A stretch of 64,000 bases of DNA from DASVEE01 sp036380735 (GCA_036380735.1 DASVEE010000047.1:62001-126000); one strand, 5' to 3'; positions 28,734 through 37,310 are shown, numbered from the stretch's first letter. Notes: a model not told the origin generated them from the sequence alone. Program-made: numbers and translations.

Positions 28734-31700
28734 ATGCGACGAAGGAACGCCGCAATTGCCGGCGCGATCACGGTGCTGTGCACGGCGATCATCGCCATGC
28801 TCTGGGCACGGTCCAGCGACGGCACGGATCTGAGCGCCGCCATTCGCGAGCTTTCCGTCCGTCCGCTGCAGGGTCGCCTCTCGGAATTGCCATACGCGCC
28901 ACCGCCTCGGGTGGGCGAACTTGTGAGGCTACGGATAGTGGCCGTCGGGCGAACCGGCCGCTCCCCCGCCGGTCTCGTGCTGATCGGTGATCGGGACGGC
29001 GCAAAGCGCCGCCTCGAACAGATGACAGCGCGCAAAGACGCAACGGCAGCAGCATGGAGTGATTACGCCGCATTGCTTCACGACAGCGCCGCACCCGGGG
29101 ACGCATTTACGCTGACCACGGCGCTCGCCGCGGCCGATCACGCGCTCGACATCGAACCGCGTCTGCCGGAAGCGCTGTTCAACCGTGGCGTGATCCTGGA
29201 GACTCTGTCTTTTCGCACCGCTGCCGCGACTGCCTACGATGAGTATCTCAGGGCCGACCCGGAGTCTCCTTGGGTGACCGAAGTGGAGGACCGGCTGAAG
29301 AGACTTCGCGCGCCGTCGGCCGCTCCACGGCCGCAGTCCATCGATCCTTTCGCTCTGTTGCGAGCAGCTGCGTCGGGCGACGTGCTCTTCATCAACGACG
29401 CGGCCATCACCGCACCGCAGCAAATGCGGCGCATGGCCGATGGGGCGCTGCTGCAATGGGGCCGGCGCACAGTCGCGGGCGACGCGAGTGCAGCGGAGAT
29501 GCTCAACCTCGTGCGCATTCTCGGTACATCGTTCGAGAAGGAGGCCGGCGATGGATTCCTCGCGGAGACGGTCCGCGCGATCGATGCGGCGAAAAATCCG
29601 GCGACGCTGGCGAAAGCGCACGTCGCTCTCGGTGAAGCTCGTCACCTGTCCATGCACGACGTCGCTCGCGGCGACGTCGGGAACCTGTCCCTGCAACACC
29701 CGTGGCTCACGACGGAGTTCGCCGCGCGTCAAGGCACCAAGGTGCGGTTCGGAGACGTTGTAGAGTGGTCCCTGCACCAGGTGGCGCACGGCGAAGGTCT
29801 CACGCCGTCTCCCCGCACCACGGCGGCACGGCTGCGCGAAGCGGAACGCCTCTTCGCGGCGCATGACAGCCCGATGGCGCTCGTTGCGCGCTATGACGCG
29901 GCGGCGATGGAAGCCGTCGGTTCGGCAGACGTGCGCCGAGGACTGATCGAGGAGCTGTCACGACGGACACCGGCTCGATACCGGTTGCTCACAGCGCACA
30001 TCGAATCGCTGCGCGCGTCTGCATTCATTCGCGACGGCCAGGCACGCGAGGCATTGACGTCGTTGCATGCCGCTCATGTTGCCTATCAGCAACTGGGCGA
30101 AGAGTGGCATACACAGAGGACACGCGACGCCCTGGCGGCGGTGTACGGCTCGATGGGGGATGCTGCCGAGGCGTGGCGACTGCGATCCGGGAGATTCCAA
30201 TGGATCTCCGATCGGCAGAATGACAGACAGCTCGCGTACGCGATCTATCTGACGGCGTCCGACGCGCTGCGCGGCAATCGCCCCGATCTCGCGCATTCAC
30301 TGCTGAACGTGGTCGTTGATACGGAGGTCTTCGACCGCACTCGCGACGAAGCGCTCATCTGGCGCGCGGCCGCCGCCAACAGCGCCGGGCTGAAACGGAC
30401 GGCGCGCCGGCATCTCGACCGGGCGCAGAGCGTGTTGCGGATCAGGACCGACAAACGAGAGGATCTGCTGGCCGACGTGTCGTTCGTCGCCGGGTTGATC
30501 GACGGCGACCCCAAACGCGCGGCGAGCTTGTTCGACCGCTTTCTCGAAGCCAAACGAGACCGGCACGATGATGAGGGGTCGCTGGCCCTCGGCGGATTGT
30601 CGAGGCACTTCGTTCGCCAGTTCTTTCTCACGCAGCCATTCGATTCCTTCCGTCTGCTCGCGGCCGAGCAGGATCGAGCCGGGAAGACGCTCGAGGCGAT
30701 CCGGTCGCTGGATCTCTATCGGCTGCAGGACCGGTCTGCCAGCATCCTGCGGCTCGATTCCGAGCGCTGGTTCCGCGAGATTCCGCGCAATACGGTCTTG
30801 ATCAGCTACGGCGTATTCGACAGTCAACTCGTCATCTATGCGGCGCATTCTGACGGTGTCGAACGCGCGTCCGGCGCGTTCTCGCCGCCCGACGTCGAGC
30901 GACTGACCGTGTCGTTCAGTCAGGCGCTTCAGAAACGCGGCGATCGCACGCCGCCCATGCCCGGGACCACCCTGCATCGCGCGCTCATCGATCCTGTTGC
31001 GACCATCGTTGCCAAGGCACACTCGATCGTCGTAGTGCCGGATCCATCCATGCGGCAGATCCCCTTTGCCGCGCTGATTCAGTCCAACGGCCGCTACCTC
31101 ATCGAGGATCACGCCGTAATGGTCGCCCCGAGCATCGCCTCGTACCTGGAGTCGCTTCGCACGAAACGGGCGACCTCACGCGCGGTGCTCGCCGTCGGCA
31201 ATCCACTCCTCGGCGAGGGGTTGAGACGGCTCGGTTCCCTGAGTGGAGCGGAGGCAGAAGCGCAGAAGATCGCGGCGATGTACCCATCGCGCGCGCTGCT
31301 CGTGCGCGCCGACGCGACGAAGCAGCGGGTCGTGAGCGCGCTCGCCTATTGCGACGTTGCGCATCTGGCGGCGCATGCAGTGGTCGCGCTCGATGACGTC
31401 GCTCCGCCGCACTTGCTCCTTTCCGAGTCTGGCGAGGACGACGGAAGGCTCTCAGCATCCGAGATCGCGGAGCTGCGCCTCGACGGAATTCGCACGGTGG
31501 TCCTCGCCGGCTGCCACACCGCAGTGACCACTCCTGGGCGGCCGGAAACGCGCAGCCTCGTGGATGCGTTTCTGACAGCCGGCGCCGGAAGCGTGATCGG
31601 AGCGCTATGGGAGATCGACGACGCAATCACTCGTGAGATGTCGATCGAGATCCACCGCGTGCTCCGCAGCGGAGAGACACCGGCAGCGGCATTGCGCGCT

Positions 31701-31787
31701 GCGCAATTGTCGATGATCGGTTCAAAGACGAAAGCAAGCTCGCCGTCGGAGTGGGCTGCGCTGCAGCTTTATGGATCGGGATTGTGA
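28734..31787 (+). CDS. CHAT-domain protein with TM anchor and TPR region
   Basis: 1017 residues. N-terminal membrane anchor (AAIAGAITVLCTAIIAMLWA); a helical TPR-like middle (ALFNRGVILETLSFRTAAAT, AEAWRLRSGRFQWISDRQND); and a C-terminal caspase-like CHAT domain from about 750. The catalytic dyad is visible as His in CDVAHLAAHAVVALDDV and Cys in TVVLAGCHTAVTTPGRPETR, followed by LVDAFLTAGAGSVIGALWEI. CHAT proteases cleave protein partners upon signalling; the partner is unknown. Located beside two secreted TPR proteins, divergent from them. Confidence 0.9.
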   Translation: MRRRNAAIAGAITVLCTAIIAMLWARSSDGTDLSAAIRELSVRPLQGRLSELPYAPPPRVGELVRLRIVAVGRTGRSPAGLVLIGDRDGAKRRLEQMTARKDATAAAWSDYAALLHDSAAPGDAFTLTTALAAADHALDIEPRLPEALFNRGVILETLSFRTAAATAYDEYLRADPESPWVTEVEDRLKRLRAPSAAPRPQSIDPFALLRAAASGDVLFINDAAITAPQQMRRMADGALLQWGRRTVAGDASAAEMLNLVRILGTSFEKEAGDGFLAETVRAIDAAKNPATLAKAHVALGEARHLSMHDVARGDVGNLSLQHPWLTTEFAARQGTKVRFGDVVEWSLHQVAHGEGLTPSPRTTAARLREAERLFAAHDSPMALVARYDAAAMEAVGSADVRRGLIEELSRRTPARYRLLTAHIESLRASAFIRDGQAREALTSLHAAHVAYQQLGEEWHTQRTRDALAAVYGSMGDAAEAWRLRSGRFQWISDRQNDRQLAYAIYLTASDALRGNRPDLAHSLLNVVVDTEVFDRTRDEALIWRAAAANSAGLKRTARRHLDRAQSVLRIRTDKREDLLADVSFVAGLIDGDPKRAASLFDRFLEAKRDRHDDEGSLALGGLSRHFVRQFFLTQPFDSFRLLAAEQDRAGKTLEAIRSLDLYRLQDRSASILRLDSERWFREIPRNTVLISYGVFDSQLVIYAAHSDGVERASGAFSPPDVERLTVSFSQALQKRGDRTPPMPGTTLHRALIDPVATIVAKAHSIVVVPDPSMRQIPFAALIQSNGRYLIEDHAVMVAPSIASYLESLRTKRATSRAVLAVGNPLLGEGLRRLGSLSGAEAEAQKIAAMYPSRALLVRADATKQRVVSALAYCDVAHLAAHAVVALDDVAPPHLLLSESGEDDGRLSASEIAELRLDGIRTVVLAGCHTAVTTPGRPETRSLVDAFLTAGAGSVIGALWEIDDAITREMSIEIHRVLRSGETPAAALRAAQLSMIGSKTKASSPSEWAALQLYGSGL

Positions 31788-31938
31788 CGGCCGTCAACGA
31801 GGAACGAATGGTTGTCGTTGCGCGAGGATGAGAGTGAGACGAGGAGCCCGCACAGCGACGCACTGGCGGAGAGGAGTGGAGCCTAAGATGCGAGACCTGA
31901 CGCGCGTCGCGGGCTGGTGCGGCTGGGGAGATTTCTGA

Positions 31939-32124
31939 ATGACCATCGCGTCCGCCACCGCTCCTCGCCCACAGTCCCGGACCAGCGGAGAGCATCTCTG
32001 CCGCCTGCGCTACGCCCGCTGGGAACCGACACGCGCTCTCATGGTCGCGATCACAGACGCATGCCGTCGCATCCTCGCCTTCCGTACGTATGCCCAACTC
32101 TTCGACCCGGGAGGCGGTGAGTGA
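31939..32124 (+). CDS. small uncharacterised ORF (61 aa)
   Basis: ATG with a GGGGAG about 8 nt upstream; Arg/Ala-rich product (MTIASATAPRPQSRTSGEHL). Its TGA overlaps the ATG of a 31-codon frame. Nothing recognisable; it may be a remnant in the otherwise gene-free stretch 31788-32211. Confidence 0.3.
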   Translation: MTIASATAPRPQSRTSGEHLCRLRYARWEPTRALMVAITDACRRILAFRTYAQLFDPGGGE

Positions 32125-32219
32125 TGAACGCCCGGCCGCCGAGTCTTCCGATTGCCGTTCTCACCGACGCGCTGCATCATCCGCCTGCACGTGCAGACCT
32201 TCGTCGCCTGATCAGGTAG
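32124..32219 (+). CDS. very small ORF (31 aa), coupled to preceding
   Basis: Starts at the TGATG overlap with the preceding frame and ends with LRRLIR, overlapping the convergent gene at 32212 by 8 nt. The coupling is the only support. Confidence 0.2.
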   Translation: MNARPPSLPIAVLTDALHHPPARADLRRLIR

Positions 32220-32901
32220 TACGGATTATGCGGAACTGGCCTAGTTCATCGACCGGCAGAGGGTAACGGACCAATTTGTCGTAGAACCTATTTATCGCGT
32301 TATAAGAATCCAAGTAGATATTGCCGTAGTCCTCGTTATAGTAGCGTAATGCGATGATGAACTTCTGAATGTCACGTGACTCGTGTCGTTCAATTGCAAT
32401 ACTGTCGGTCTTCGCCACCTGCTCGGCGCACTGTCGCAGTTCGGCAAGCGCTCTTTGCGCGTTAAGATGGTTGGAGATCTTCAGGTAGTAGTACACGGCC
32501 ATGCAGTAGTTCACCAACGCATCCACGAGTTCAGTAGCCTTATACGCTGCGGCGGCCTGCGTGTGGCAAGCCGCTGCGGCGGCTTCACCGTGCACTATTG
32601 TCATCTGCGTACGGACATCGTCAAGCTCACGTCCAAGAAACTGCCTCAGCTCGGCCTGGAAGCTGCTTAATCGCGCCTCGACTGACTTCCGCATCTCGTC
32701 TTCGAGACCTTGCCGGATCGTCTGGGCAAGCGACTGTGACTCAACCTGCAACTTTCGGTTCTGATACCACGTCAGGAGCATCGGCAATGCGACACCTACA
32801 ACTGCGAGAACGACAGTCACTACAGTAAGCAGCGTTCCGAATAGCGACGAGTAGAGTGCGTTCAGATGATCGAGTACCTCGAGAATATCTTTCTGAGACA
32901 C
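32212..32901 (-). CDS. membrane-anchored coiled-coil protein, unknown function
   Basis: 229 residues from a GTG at 32901 preceded by GGGAGG; a TTG at 32934 is in frame. One hydrophobic segment near the N-terminus (SLFGTLLTVVTVVLAVVGVA) followed by a coiled coil (QVESQSLAQTIRQGLEDEMR ... FQAELRQFLGRELDDVRTQM), then helical soluble sequence rich in Tyr (NYCMAVYYYLKISNHL). GC content is visibly lower and codon choice less biased than in neighbours, which suggests recent acquisition. No family recognised. Confidence 0.65.
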   Translation of the reverse strand: MSQKDILEVLDHLNALYSSLFGTLLTVVTVVLAVVGVALPMLLTWYQNRKLQVESQSLAQTIRQGLEDEMRKSVEARLSSFQAELRQFLGRELDDVRTQMTIVHGEAAAAACHTQAAAAYKATELVDALVNYCMAVYYYLKISNHLNAQRALAELRQCAEQVAKTDSIAIERHESRDIQKFIIALRYYNEDYGNIYLDSYNAINRFYDKLVRYPLPVDELGQFRIIRTT

Positions 32902-33025
32902 ATGCTCCTCCCGTACGTGGGAGTGTCGCACCAATGCTTTTCCCTACCCACCCTACAACGTTCACTCAGTATCCCAGTGGCTACACGCTATTGCTCGGTT
33001 GCAAAGGTGACCGATCAAGATGTCC

Positions 33026-33286
33026 CTACCGCCTCCGCGCCGCCTCATCGATCAACTCCGCGGGAGCAACGTCGAGTGCGTCGGCCAGCTTGAAAATGAT
33101 GGTGAGGGTGGGGACGTTCTCTCCCCGTTCGACGAAGCCGAGGTAGGTGGCGCTCATCTCGGCGGTCTCGGCGAGTTGCTCCTGGGTCCAGCCGTGCTCT
33201 TCGCGCAGACGCCGCACCGTCGCGCCGAAAATGACGCCGATCGGGTCCTTCGAATCCTTGCGCGGCACCTCTTGCATCTTCGCCAT
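33026..33286 (-). CDS. XRE-family helix-turn-helix regulator
   Basis: 86 residues with a Cro/C1-type HTH: VRRLREEHGWTQEQLAETAE then MSATYLGFVERGENVPTLTI. Its ATG lies inside one arm of a 17-bp inverted repeat whose other arm contains an ATG on the opposite strand. The gap to that ATG is only 25 nt, so the inverted repeat is probably its own operator. No ribosome binding site was seen, so translation may be leaderless. Confidence 0.85.
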   Translation of the reverse strand: MAKMQEVPRKDSKDPIGVIFGATVRRLREEHGWTQEQLAETAEMSATYLGFVERGENVPTLTIIFKLADALDVAPAELIDEAARRR

Positions 33287-33323
33287 GGCTAACTTACATT
33301 GTCACGTAGCCATGGCGAAGATG
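33275..33323. promoter_or_regulatory. 17-bp perfect inverted repeat spanning divergent start codons
   Basis: Left arm CATCTTCGCCATGGCTA (33275-33291), 15-nt loop, right arm TAGCCATGGCGAAGATG (33307-33323). Each arm contains an ATG on the outward strand, so both directions would begin MAKM. This could be an operator for the XRE protein or the scar of an inverted duplication. Confidence 0.75.
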
Positions 33324-33404
33324 GCTCAATGGACGATGATGCCGATGCCACGCAAAAATGACTCGCCCACCACTGCCGCCACCGTGTCCGGAAGAATCGT
33401 TCCG

Positions 33405-33659
33405 ATGCCTCGCTCGCGCGACCTCACCGCGCGGCGCATCGTGCAACTCGAGCTGCCGGAGTTTCTGCTCTGCGCTCTGGAATCGCGGGTCGCTGAAGCG
33501 AACGTCGGCGCGCCGATGGACGACCTGGCGTCGCTGAATGACTACGTCGAGTCGGAGCTGGTGAACATCATCACGCTGCGCGACGTGGCGGAACTGGAGA
33601 CGGACTTTCCTGGCTTCGCCGGTGCCGTCCAGCAATGGCTGGCGGAGATGTCCGGCTGA
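33405..33659 (+). CDS. small conserved-looking protein, possible RHH partner of XRE gene
   Basis: 84 residues from the ATG at 33405 with GGAAG 9 nt upstream: MPRSRDLTARRIVQLELPEF, then LNDYVESELVNIITLRDVAE and FPGFAGAVQQWLAEMSG. The RRIVQLELPEFLLCALESRV strand-helix pattern resembles a ribbon-helix-helix protein. An alternative start at 33312 adds 31 residues, partly encoded by the inverted repeat. Divergent from the XRE gene, so the two may form a regulatory or toxin-antitoxin-like pair. Confidence 0.55.
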   Translation: MPRSRDLTARRIVQLELPEFLLCALESRVAEANVGAPMDDLASLNDYVESELVNIITLRDVAELETDFPGFAGAVQQWLAEMSG

Positions 33660-33678
33660 CCGAGGTAAGATCGTAGCG

Positions 33679-34260
33679 ATGACGGACGACGAGCTGAAAC
33701 GGCTGCTCGACGGGCATGCGGCGGAGATCCGCCAGCATTTCGAAGCGGCAACTAGAGCGCTGGCGACGGAGAACCGCCAGCAATTCGAGGCGATGTCGGT
33801 GGAGAACCGCCAGCAATTCCAGGCGATATGGGGGCGCTACGGTCAGCAGTTCGAGGCGATGTCCGTGGAGACCCGCCAGCAGTTCCAGGAAATGTCGGGG
33901 CGCTTCGGTCAGCAGTTCGAGGCGATGTCGGTGGAGAACCGCCAGCAATTCCAGGAGATGTCGGGGCGCTTCGGTCAGCAATTCGAGGCGATGTCGGCTG
34001 AGAACCGCCAGCAGTTTGCAGCAGCAGCCGAGGAAGGCCGCCACCTCTTCGACACGACCGCGGAGGAGCTGCGCCACGAGATCCAACTCGTCGCCGAGAG
34101 CGTCACTGGTACGAGGGAGATGCTCGCACGCGACACGGCGGAGACTCGCGAAGAGATGCGTCGAGGCTTCGCCGAGACTCAGGCGATGATCAAGTTCTCG
34201 CACGCTGAGCTCGACCGCCGCATCCGCGACCTCGAGGAGGCACGTCGCACCGTCGAATAG
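33679..34260 (+). CDS. hendecad-repeat coiled-coil protein
   Basis: 193 residues from MTDDELKRLLDGHAAEIRQH. Residues ~28-120 are about eight tandem 11-residue repeats (ENRQQFEAMSV, ENRQQFQEMSG, RFGQQFEAMSV), encoded by 33-nt repeats, giving a right-handed coiled coil with Phe in the core. The C-terminal part is a regular coiled coil (ELDRRIRDLEEARRTVE). After the TAG, the same frame continues with coil-like sequence (TLADVQARLEDSAH) up to a second stop, so the gene may once have been longer. Function unknown. Confidence 0.7.
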   Translation: MTDDELKRLLDGHAAEIRQHFEAATRALATENRQQFEAMSVENRQQFQAIWGRYGQQFEAMSVETRQQFQEMSGRFGQQFEAMSVENRQQFQEMSGRFGQQFEAMSAENRQQFAAAAEEGRHLFDTTAEELRHEIQLVAESVTGTREMLARDTAETREEMRRGFAETQAMIKFSHAELDRRIRDLEEARRTVE

Positions 34261-34325
34261 ACGCTGGCTGACGTGCAGGCGCGGCTCGAAGACTCGGCTC
34301 ACTGAACCCAAGTTCGCAGTCCCGT

Positions 34326-34703
34326 GCGCGAACTTCGCGGCTTCGAGCGCGAACTTCGCGGCTTCGAGCGCGAACTTCGCGGCTTCGTGCGCGAACTTCG
34401 CGGCTTCGAGCGCGAACTTCGCGGGTTCGTGCGCGAATTTCGCGGGTCCGGGCGCGAATTTCGCGGGTTCGTGCGCGAATTTCGCGGCTTCGTGCGCGAA
34501 CTTCGCGGTCCCGTGCGCGAACTTCGCGGTCCCGTACGCGAACTTCGCGGGCCCGGACGCGAACTTCGCGGGTTCGGGCGCGAACTTCGCGGGCCCGAGC
34601 GCGAACTTCGCGGGTTCGAGCGCGAACTTCGCGGGTTCGAGCGCGAACTTCGCGGGCCTGACCGCGAGTTTCGCGGGTTCGGGCGCGAATTTCGCGGCTC
34701 CGG
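34326..34703. repeat. 21-nt minisatellite, 18 units, heptad-coding
   Basis: Eighteen units in unbroken 21-nt phase, each carrying GCGCGAACTTCGCGG followed by a variable TTCGA/TTCGT/CCCGT hexamer. Frames are open on both strands (plus: RELRGFE heptads; minus: AKFALEP heptads). It begins 66 nt after the coiled-coil gene and its plus-strand heptad frame is the same frame as that gene, separated by two stops. No start or ribosome binding site supports independent translation. Confidence 0.85.
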
Positions 34704-34802
34704 GTCCCAATTTCGGGTCGTGCGGCACGAACGTCGGCACCTCCCCACCACTTGCCTATTGCATTCTGCACATGCATGCCGCATACTCTTGTCAGTTGCG
34801 AT

Positions 34803-35468
34803 ATGAATAGACAAGATTCAACACGTGCTGCGCGAGGCGCTACCGGCAAATGCCGGAATCGTCGCCGGCCTCAGGCCGGGCGACGGCCGGAGTGGGTTCG
34901 TCCCCTGCGGCGGGTGCAGAAGGCGCTCGATGCCTCCATGCGGCTGCTCAATGCGGGGCTGGCTACGGCGGCCAAGTCGGGACGTTGCATGACGCGGCGG
35001 CCGTTGGACAGCTCGCGGAAGCTGGAGTTTGCCGAGGGGCGGCTGGCACTGGCGTCGGCCCGGCTGGCGTATGCGGCGAAGGAGCTTGCCGCCACCGCGA
35101 CGTGTCTGGAGCGGGAGCCGGAAGCGGCTGATGGTGCGCCGGAGCTGCTGATGGAGGCGTCGCAGCGCTGGATGGCCATGCAGCGGTCGGTCGAATCGGC
35201 CGCCGGGGCGATCTTCACGTTCCATGAGAACGTGCTCGCCGGGCTGCGCTCCGGGGTGCTGGTGCCGGAACGCACGAACGAGCGCCGGCCGCGCATCATC
35301 CTGGCGCCGCGCGCGACCTTCTTTCGTGCGTTCCTTGTCGCCCGACAGCCCCGGGTGGTCGATCGCATCGCCTCAGTCCTCAAACGGCGGCGAAGGGCTC
35401 CGCGCCCGGCCGCCGTACGCGTTCCAGGCCGTGCTTCGCAAGGGCGTGCGCCTCCCGTTTCTTTCTGA
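34803..35468 (+). CDS. uncharacterised basic protein (221 aa)
   Basis: Starts MNRQDSTRAARGATGKCRNR. The helical middle (LEFAEGRLALASARLAYAAK, WMAMQRSVESAAGAIFTFHE) is followed by an Arg/Pro-rich C-terminus (RIILAPRATFFRAFLVARQP ... RRRRAPRPAAVRVPGRASQG). Basic and probably partly disordered; nucleic-acid binding is possible. No family recognised with certainty. Followed by a family A arm. Confidence 0.6.
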   Translation: MNRQDSTRAARGATGKCRNRRRPQAGRRPEWVRPLRRVQKALDASMRLLNAGLATAAKSGRCMTRRPLDSSRKLEFAEGRLALASARLAYAAKELAATATCLEREPEAADGAPELLMEASQRWMAMQRSVESAAGAIFTFHENVLAGLRSGVLVPERTNERRPRIILAPRATFFRAFLVARQPRVVDRIASVLKRRRRAPRPAAVRVPGRASQGRAPPVSF

Positions 35469-35504
35469 TCTGCCTTTCTGCCTTAGGGCATCGATCGGAA
35501 AGAG

Positions 35505-35552
35505 ACGATGGGACCGATAGGACCTATGGGACTCATAGGACTTATGGGAGCC
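35505..35552. repeat. family A repeat, short copy
   Basis: ACGATGGGACCGATAGGACC and further GGAC words, with a small palindrome ATGGGAGCCCAT at its right end. It sits between two co-directional genes. Confidence 0.65.
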
Positions 35553-35572
35553 CATGAGCCAAAGGAGGCTCT

Positions 35573-36133
35573 ATGAGCGTGAACGAGAAAGGTGTGTCCC
35601 AGGTTGCAGTGGAAGTCGAGATCACTCCCTCCTATACGGCAGACGCGCAGGCGCGCCTGCAGGAGTTGCGCAACATGCGCGACGCGATTCCCCGCTTCAT
35701 CATTCCGGGGTCGTCGAAGGAAACGTCGCGGCTGGCCAACGCCGCATCGGTCCCGCCGCCCTTCGTGGAACTGGCGGCGGTGGCGCTCGTGAACCAGCGT
35801 GGGATTGCGCGCGTCGATGGTTCCGGCGCGGACGAACTGCGCGACCTGATGCAGTACGCGGAGGCCTACGAGCCGGTGGCCGATGAGATGGAGGCAATGG
35901 CGCAGTTCCTCCGCCACAGCGTGGTTGCCGCGCGGAACAAGGCGGGCAGCGAGGCGCTGATGGTCTACGCGACGGCGCGGAGACTGGCCAAGCGGCCGGA
36001 GAACGGCCACCTCGTCCCGCACGTGGCCGACATGCGCCGTGCGCTGGGACGGGTGCGGAAGCTGACGGCGGAGGCGGTGGAGCGCCGCGCGGCGAAGAAG
36101 GCGGCAGACGCGGCGGCGGTGAAGGCGGCGTAG
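35573..36133 (+). CDS. uncharacterised helical protein (186 aa)
   Basis: AAAGGAGG lies 6 nt before the ATG. Product MSVNEKGVSQVAVEVEITPS then a helical body (RLQELRNMRDAIPRFIIPGS, LRDLMQYAEAYEPVADEMEA) and an Ala/Lys-rich tail (RRAAKKAADAAAVKAA). No signal peptide, no Cys. Function unknown; it resembles small cytoplasmic proteins found repeatedly in related genomes, but I cannot name a family. Confidence 0.7.
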   Translation: MSVNEKGVSQVAVEVEITPSYTADAQARLQELRNMRDAIPRFIIPGSSKETSRLANAASVPPPFVELAAVALVNQRGIARVDGSGADELRDLMQYAEAYEPVADEMEAMAQFLRHSVVAARNKAGSEALMVYATARRLAKRPENGHLVPHVADMRRALGRVRKLTAEAVERRAAKKAADAAAVKAA

Positions 36134-36192
36134 GCGTAGCAGTGCGGTAATGGGAGCGGGCGCGTCCGGGTGGGCGCGCCCGCTTTTTTTGT

Positions 36193-36301
36193 TGGGGGGA
36201 AACGATAGGACGAATGGGACCTATAGGACGAATGGGACGAATAGGACGCTGCCGCTTTTTTGCCTTCCGCGGCGTGGCCTGGGTCCCATTCGTCCTATAG
36301 T
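36193..36301. repeat. family A inverted repeat
   Basis: Left arm begins with the outer-end motif AACGATAGGACG; right arm GGTCCCATTCGTCCTATAG ends just before the lipoprotein start, 9 nt upstream of its ATG. Confidence 0.78.
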
Positions 36302-36309
36302 GAAGCTCC

Positions 36310-36948
36310 ATGAAAGCCAACCTGTTGCTCATTGTGTGGTTCGTGCTGGCTGGCTGTACGGTCCGGCCGGTTCCGCTGCAGATTGAAGGGATCGAACGAT
36401 CGGCGGCGGTGCGGGTGCATGACCTGCGTCCGGCGGAGGAAAAACAGGCGAAGACGTTCAGCCGGCTGGTCACCAGCAGCGCGTACGGGATCTACCGGGT
36501 CGCGGAGGACGCCGGCGGCCCCTCCCCCATCCGGCTGCTGCAGCATCGCGCGTTCGAGAAGCTGGGCGAGCCGCTCGAGCTGACGGTGCACCACCTGGTG
36601 GTCTACCTGAACTGGCAGGCCGAGGGGCAGTCGCAGGCGCTGGCGGTGGGGATTGCTTCGGTCGGAGGGGTCGGCGTCAGCCATACGCCGCCGGCGCCGG
36701 GCACGGGCCACTCGCTGGCCGACCGCGCGGTGTTCGACTCACTCGCCGCCAAGGAGCATCAGCGCGCGTGGTACAGCCGGGAGGAGAATCCGAAAAGCGG
36801 CAGCGTGTACGTGATCTACGTCGACACGGAGATCAACGGGAAGCGGGTGTTCACGCGCACCCTCGCTCCGCTGGAGCGGAAGAAGAACGCGCTGGCGCCG
36901 GCGAACGCGCTGGAAGCGGCGTTCGCGTTTCATCTGACGCAGTACTGA
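36310..36948 (+). CDS. putative lipoprotein
   Basis: 212 residues with a lipoprotein signal peptide (MKANLLLIVWFVLAGCTVRP; lipobox LAGC, Cys16), so it is probably anchored in the outer or inner membrane after lipidation. The body has a mixed alpha/beta appearance (IERSAAVRVHDLRPAEEKQA, LTVHHLVVYLNWQAEGQSQA, YVIYVDTEINGKRVFTRTLA). No domain recognised. No clear ribosome binding site, because a family A repeat ends right before it. Confidence 0.75.
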   Translation: MKANLLLIVWFVLAGCTVRPVPLQIEGIERSAAVRVHDLRPAEEKQAKTFSRLVTSSAYGIYRVAEDAGGPSPIRLLQHRAFEKLGEPLELTVHHLVVYLNWQAEGQSQALAVGIASVGGVGVSHTPPAPGTGHSLADRAVFDSLAAKEHQRAWYSREENPKSGSVYVIYVDTEINGKRVFTRTLAPLERKKNALAPANALEAAFAFHLTQY

Positions 36949-37067
36949 GACGTCACGCGCCCACGCTGCCCGCCGCGATCCACGTGCCGTCGACGTCGCC
37001 GGATGAGGACCAGGCGACTACGGCGTACAGGTTCGACAGTGCCAGCGATGAGCGTGGGGCGCTCCCG

Positions 37068-37310
37068 CTACGCCAGCTCCCTTTGGATCAGGGCGGCCAC
37101 TTCTTCCGCGCGCTGTTTGCCCACGAGGGTGCTCAGCATGGGGCGCATGGCTTCGAGGAGCTTGGCCGTGTCCGGGCGCTTGAGCTGATCCGGGGCGACG
37201 CCGAGGGCTTGCTTGGCGAAGGTCTTCAGAGCCATCGGCGCCGTGTGCTGCCCGAGGTAGGCGGCGAGGTGGCGGGTGAAGACGGCGGCGACGGAGGTGG
37301 GGTCAGACAC
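37068..37310 (-). CDS. small helical protein coupled to the membrane protein
   Basis: 80 residues from a GTG at 37310 that overlaps the stop of the upstream membrane-protein gene by 8 nt (GTGTCTGA). Product contains VFTRHLAAYLGQHTAPMALK and LLEAMRPMLSTLVGKQRAEE. Its coupling suggests that it works with the membrane protein. No family recognised. Confidence 0.6.
   Translation of the reverse strand: MSDPTSVAAVFTRHLAAYLGQHTAPMALKTFAKQALGVAPDQLKRPDTAKLLEAMRPMLSTLVGKQRAEEVAALIQRELA

Noticed and set aside
34326..34703. CRISPR array
   Set aside because: Tandem 21-nt units without unique spacers; a minisatellite.
33571..34740. Minus-strand frame with AKFALEP heptads
   Set aside because: Antisense to the coiled-coil gene and its neighbours; it exists only because the 21-nt period preserves every frame.
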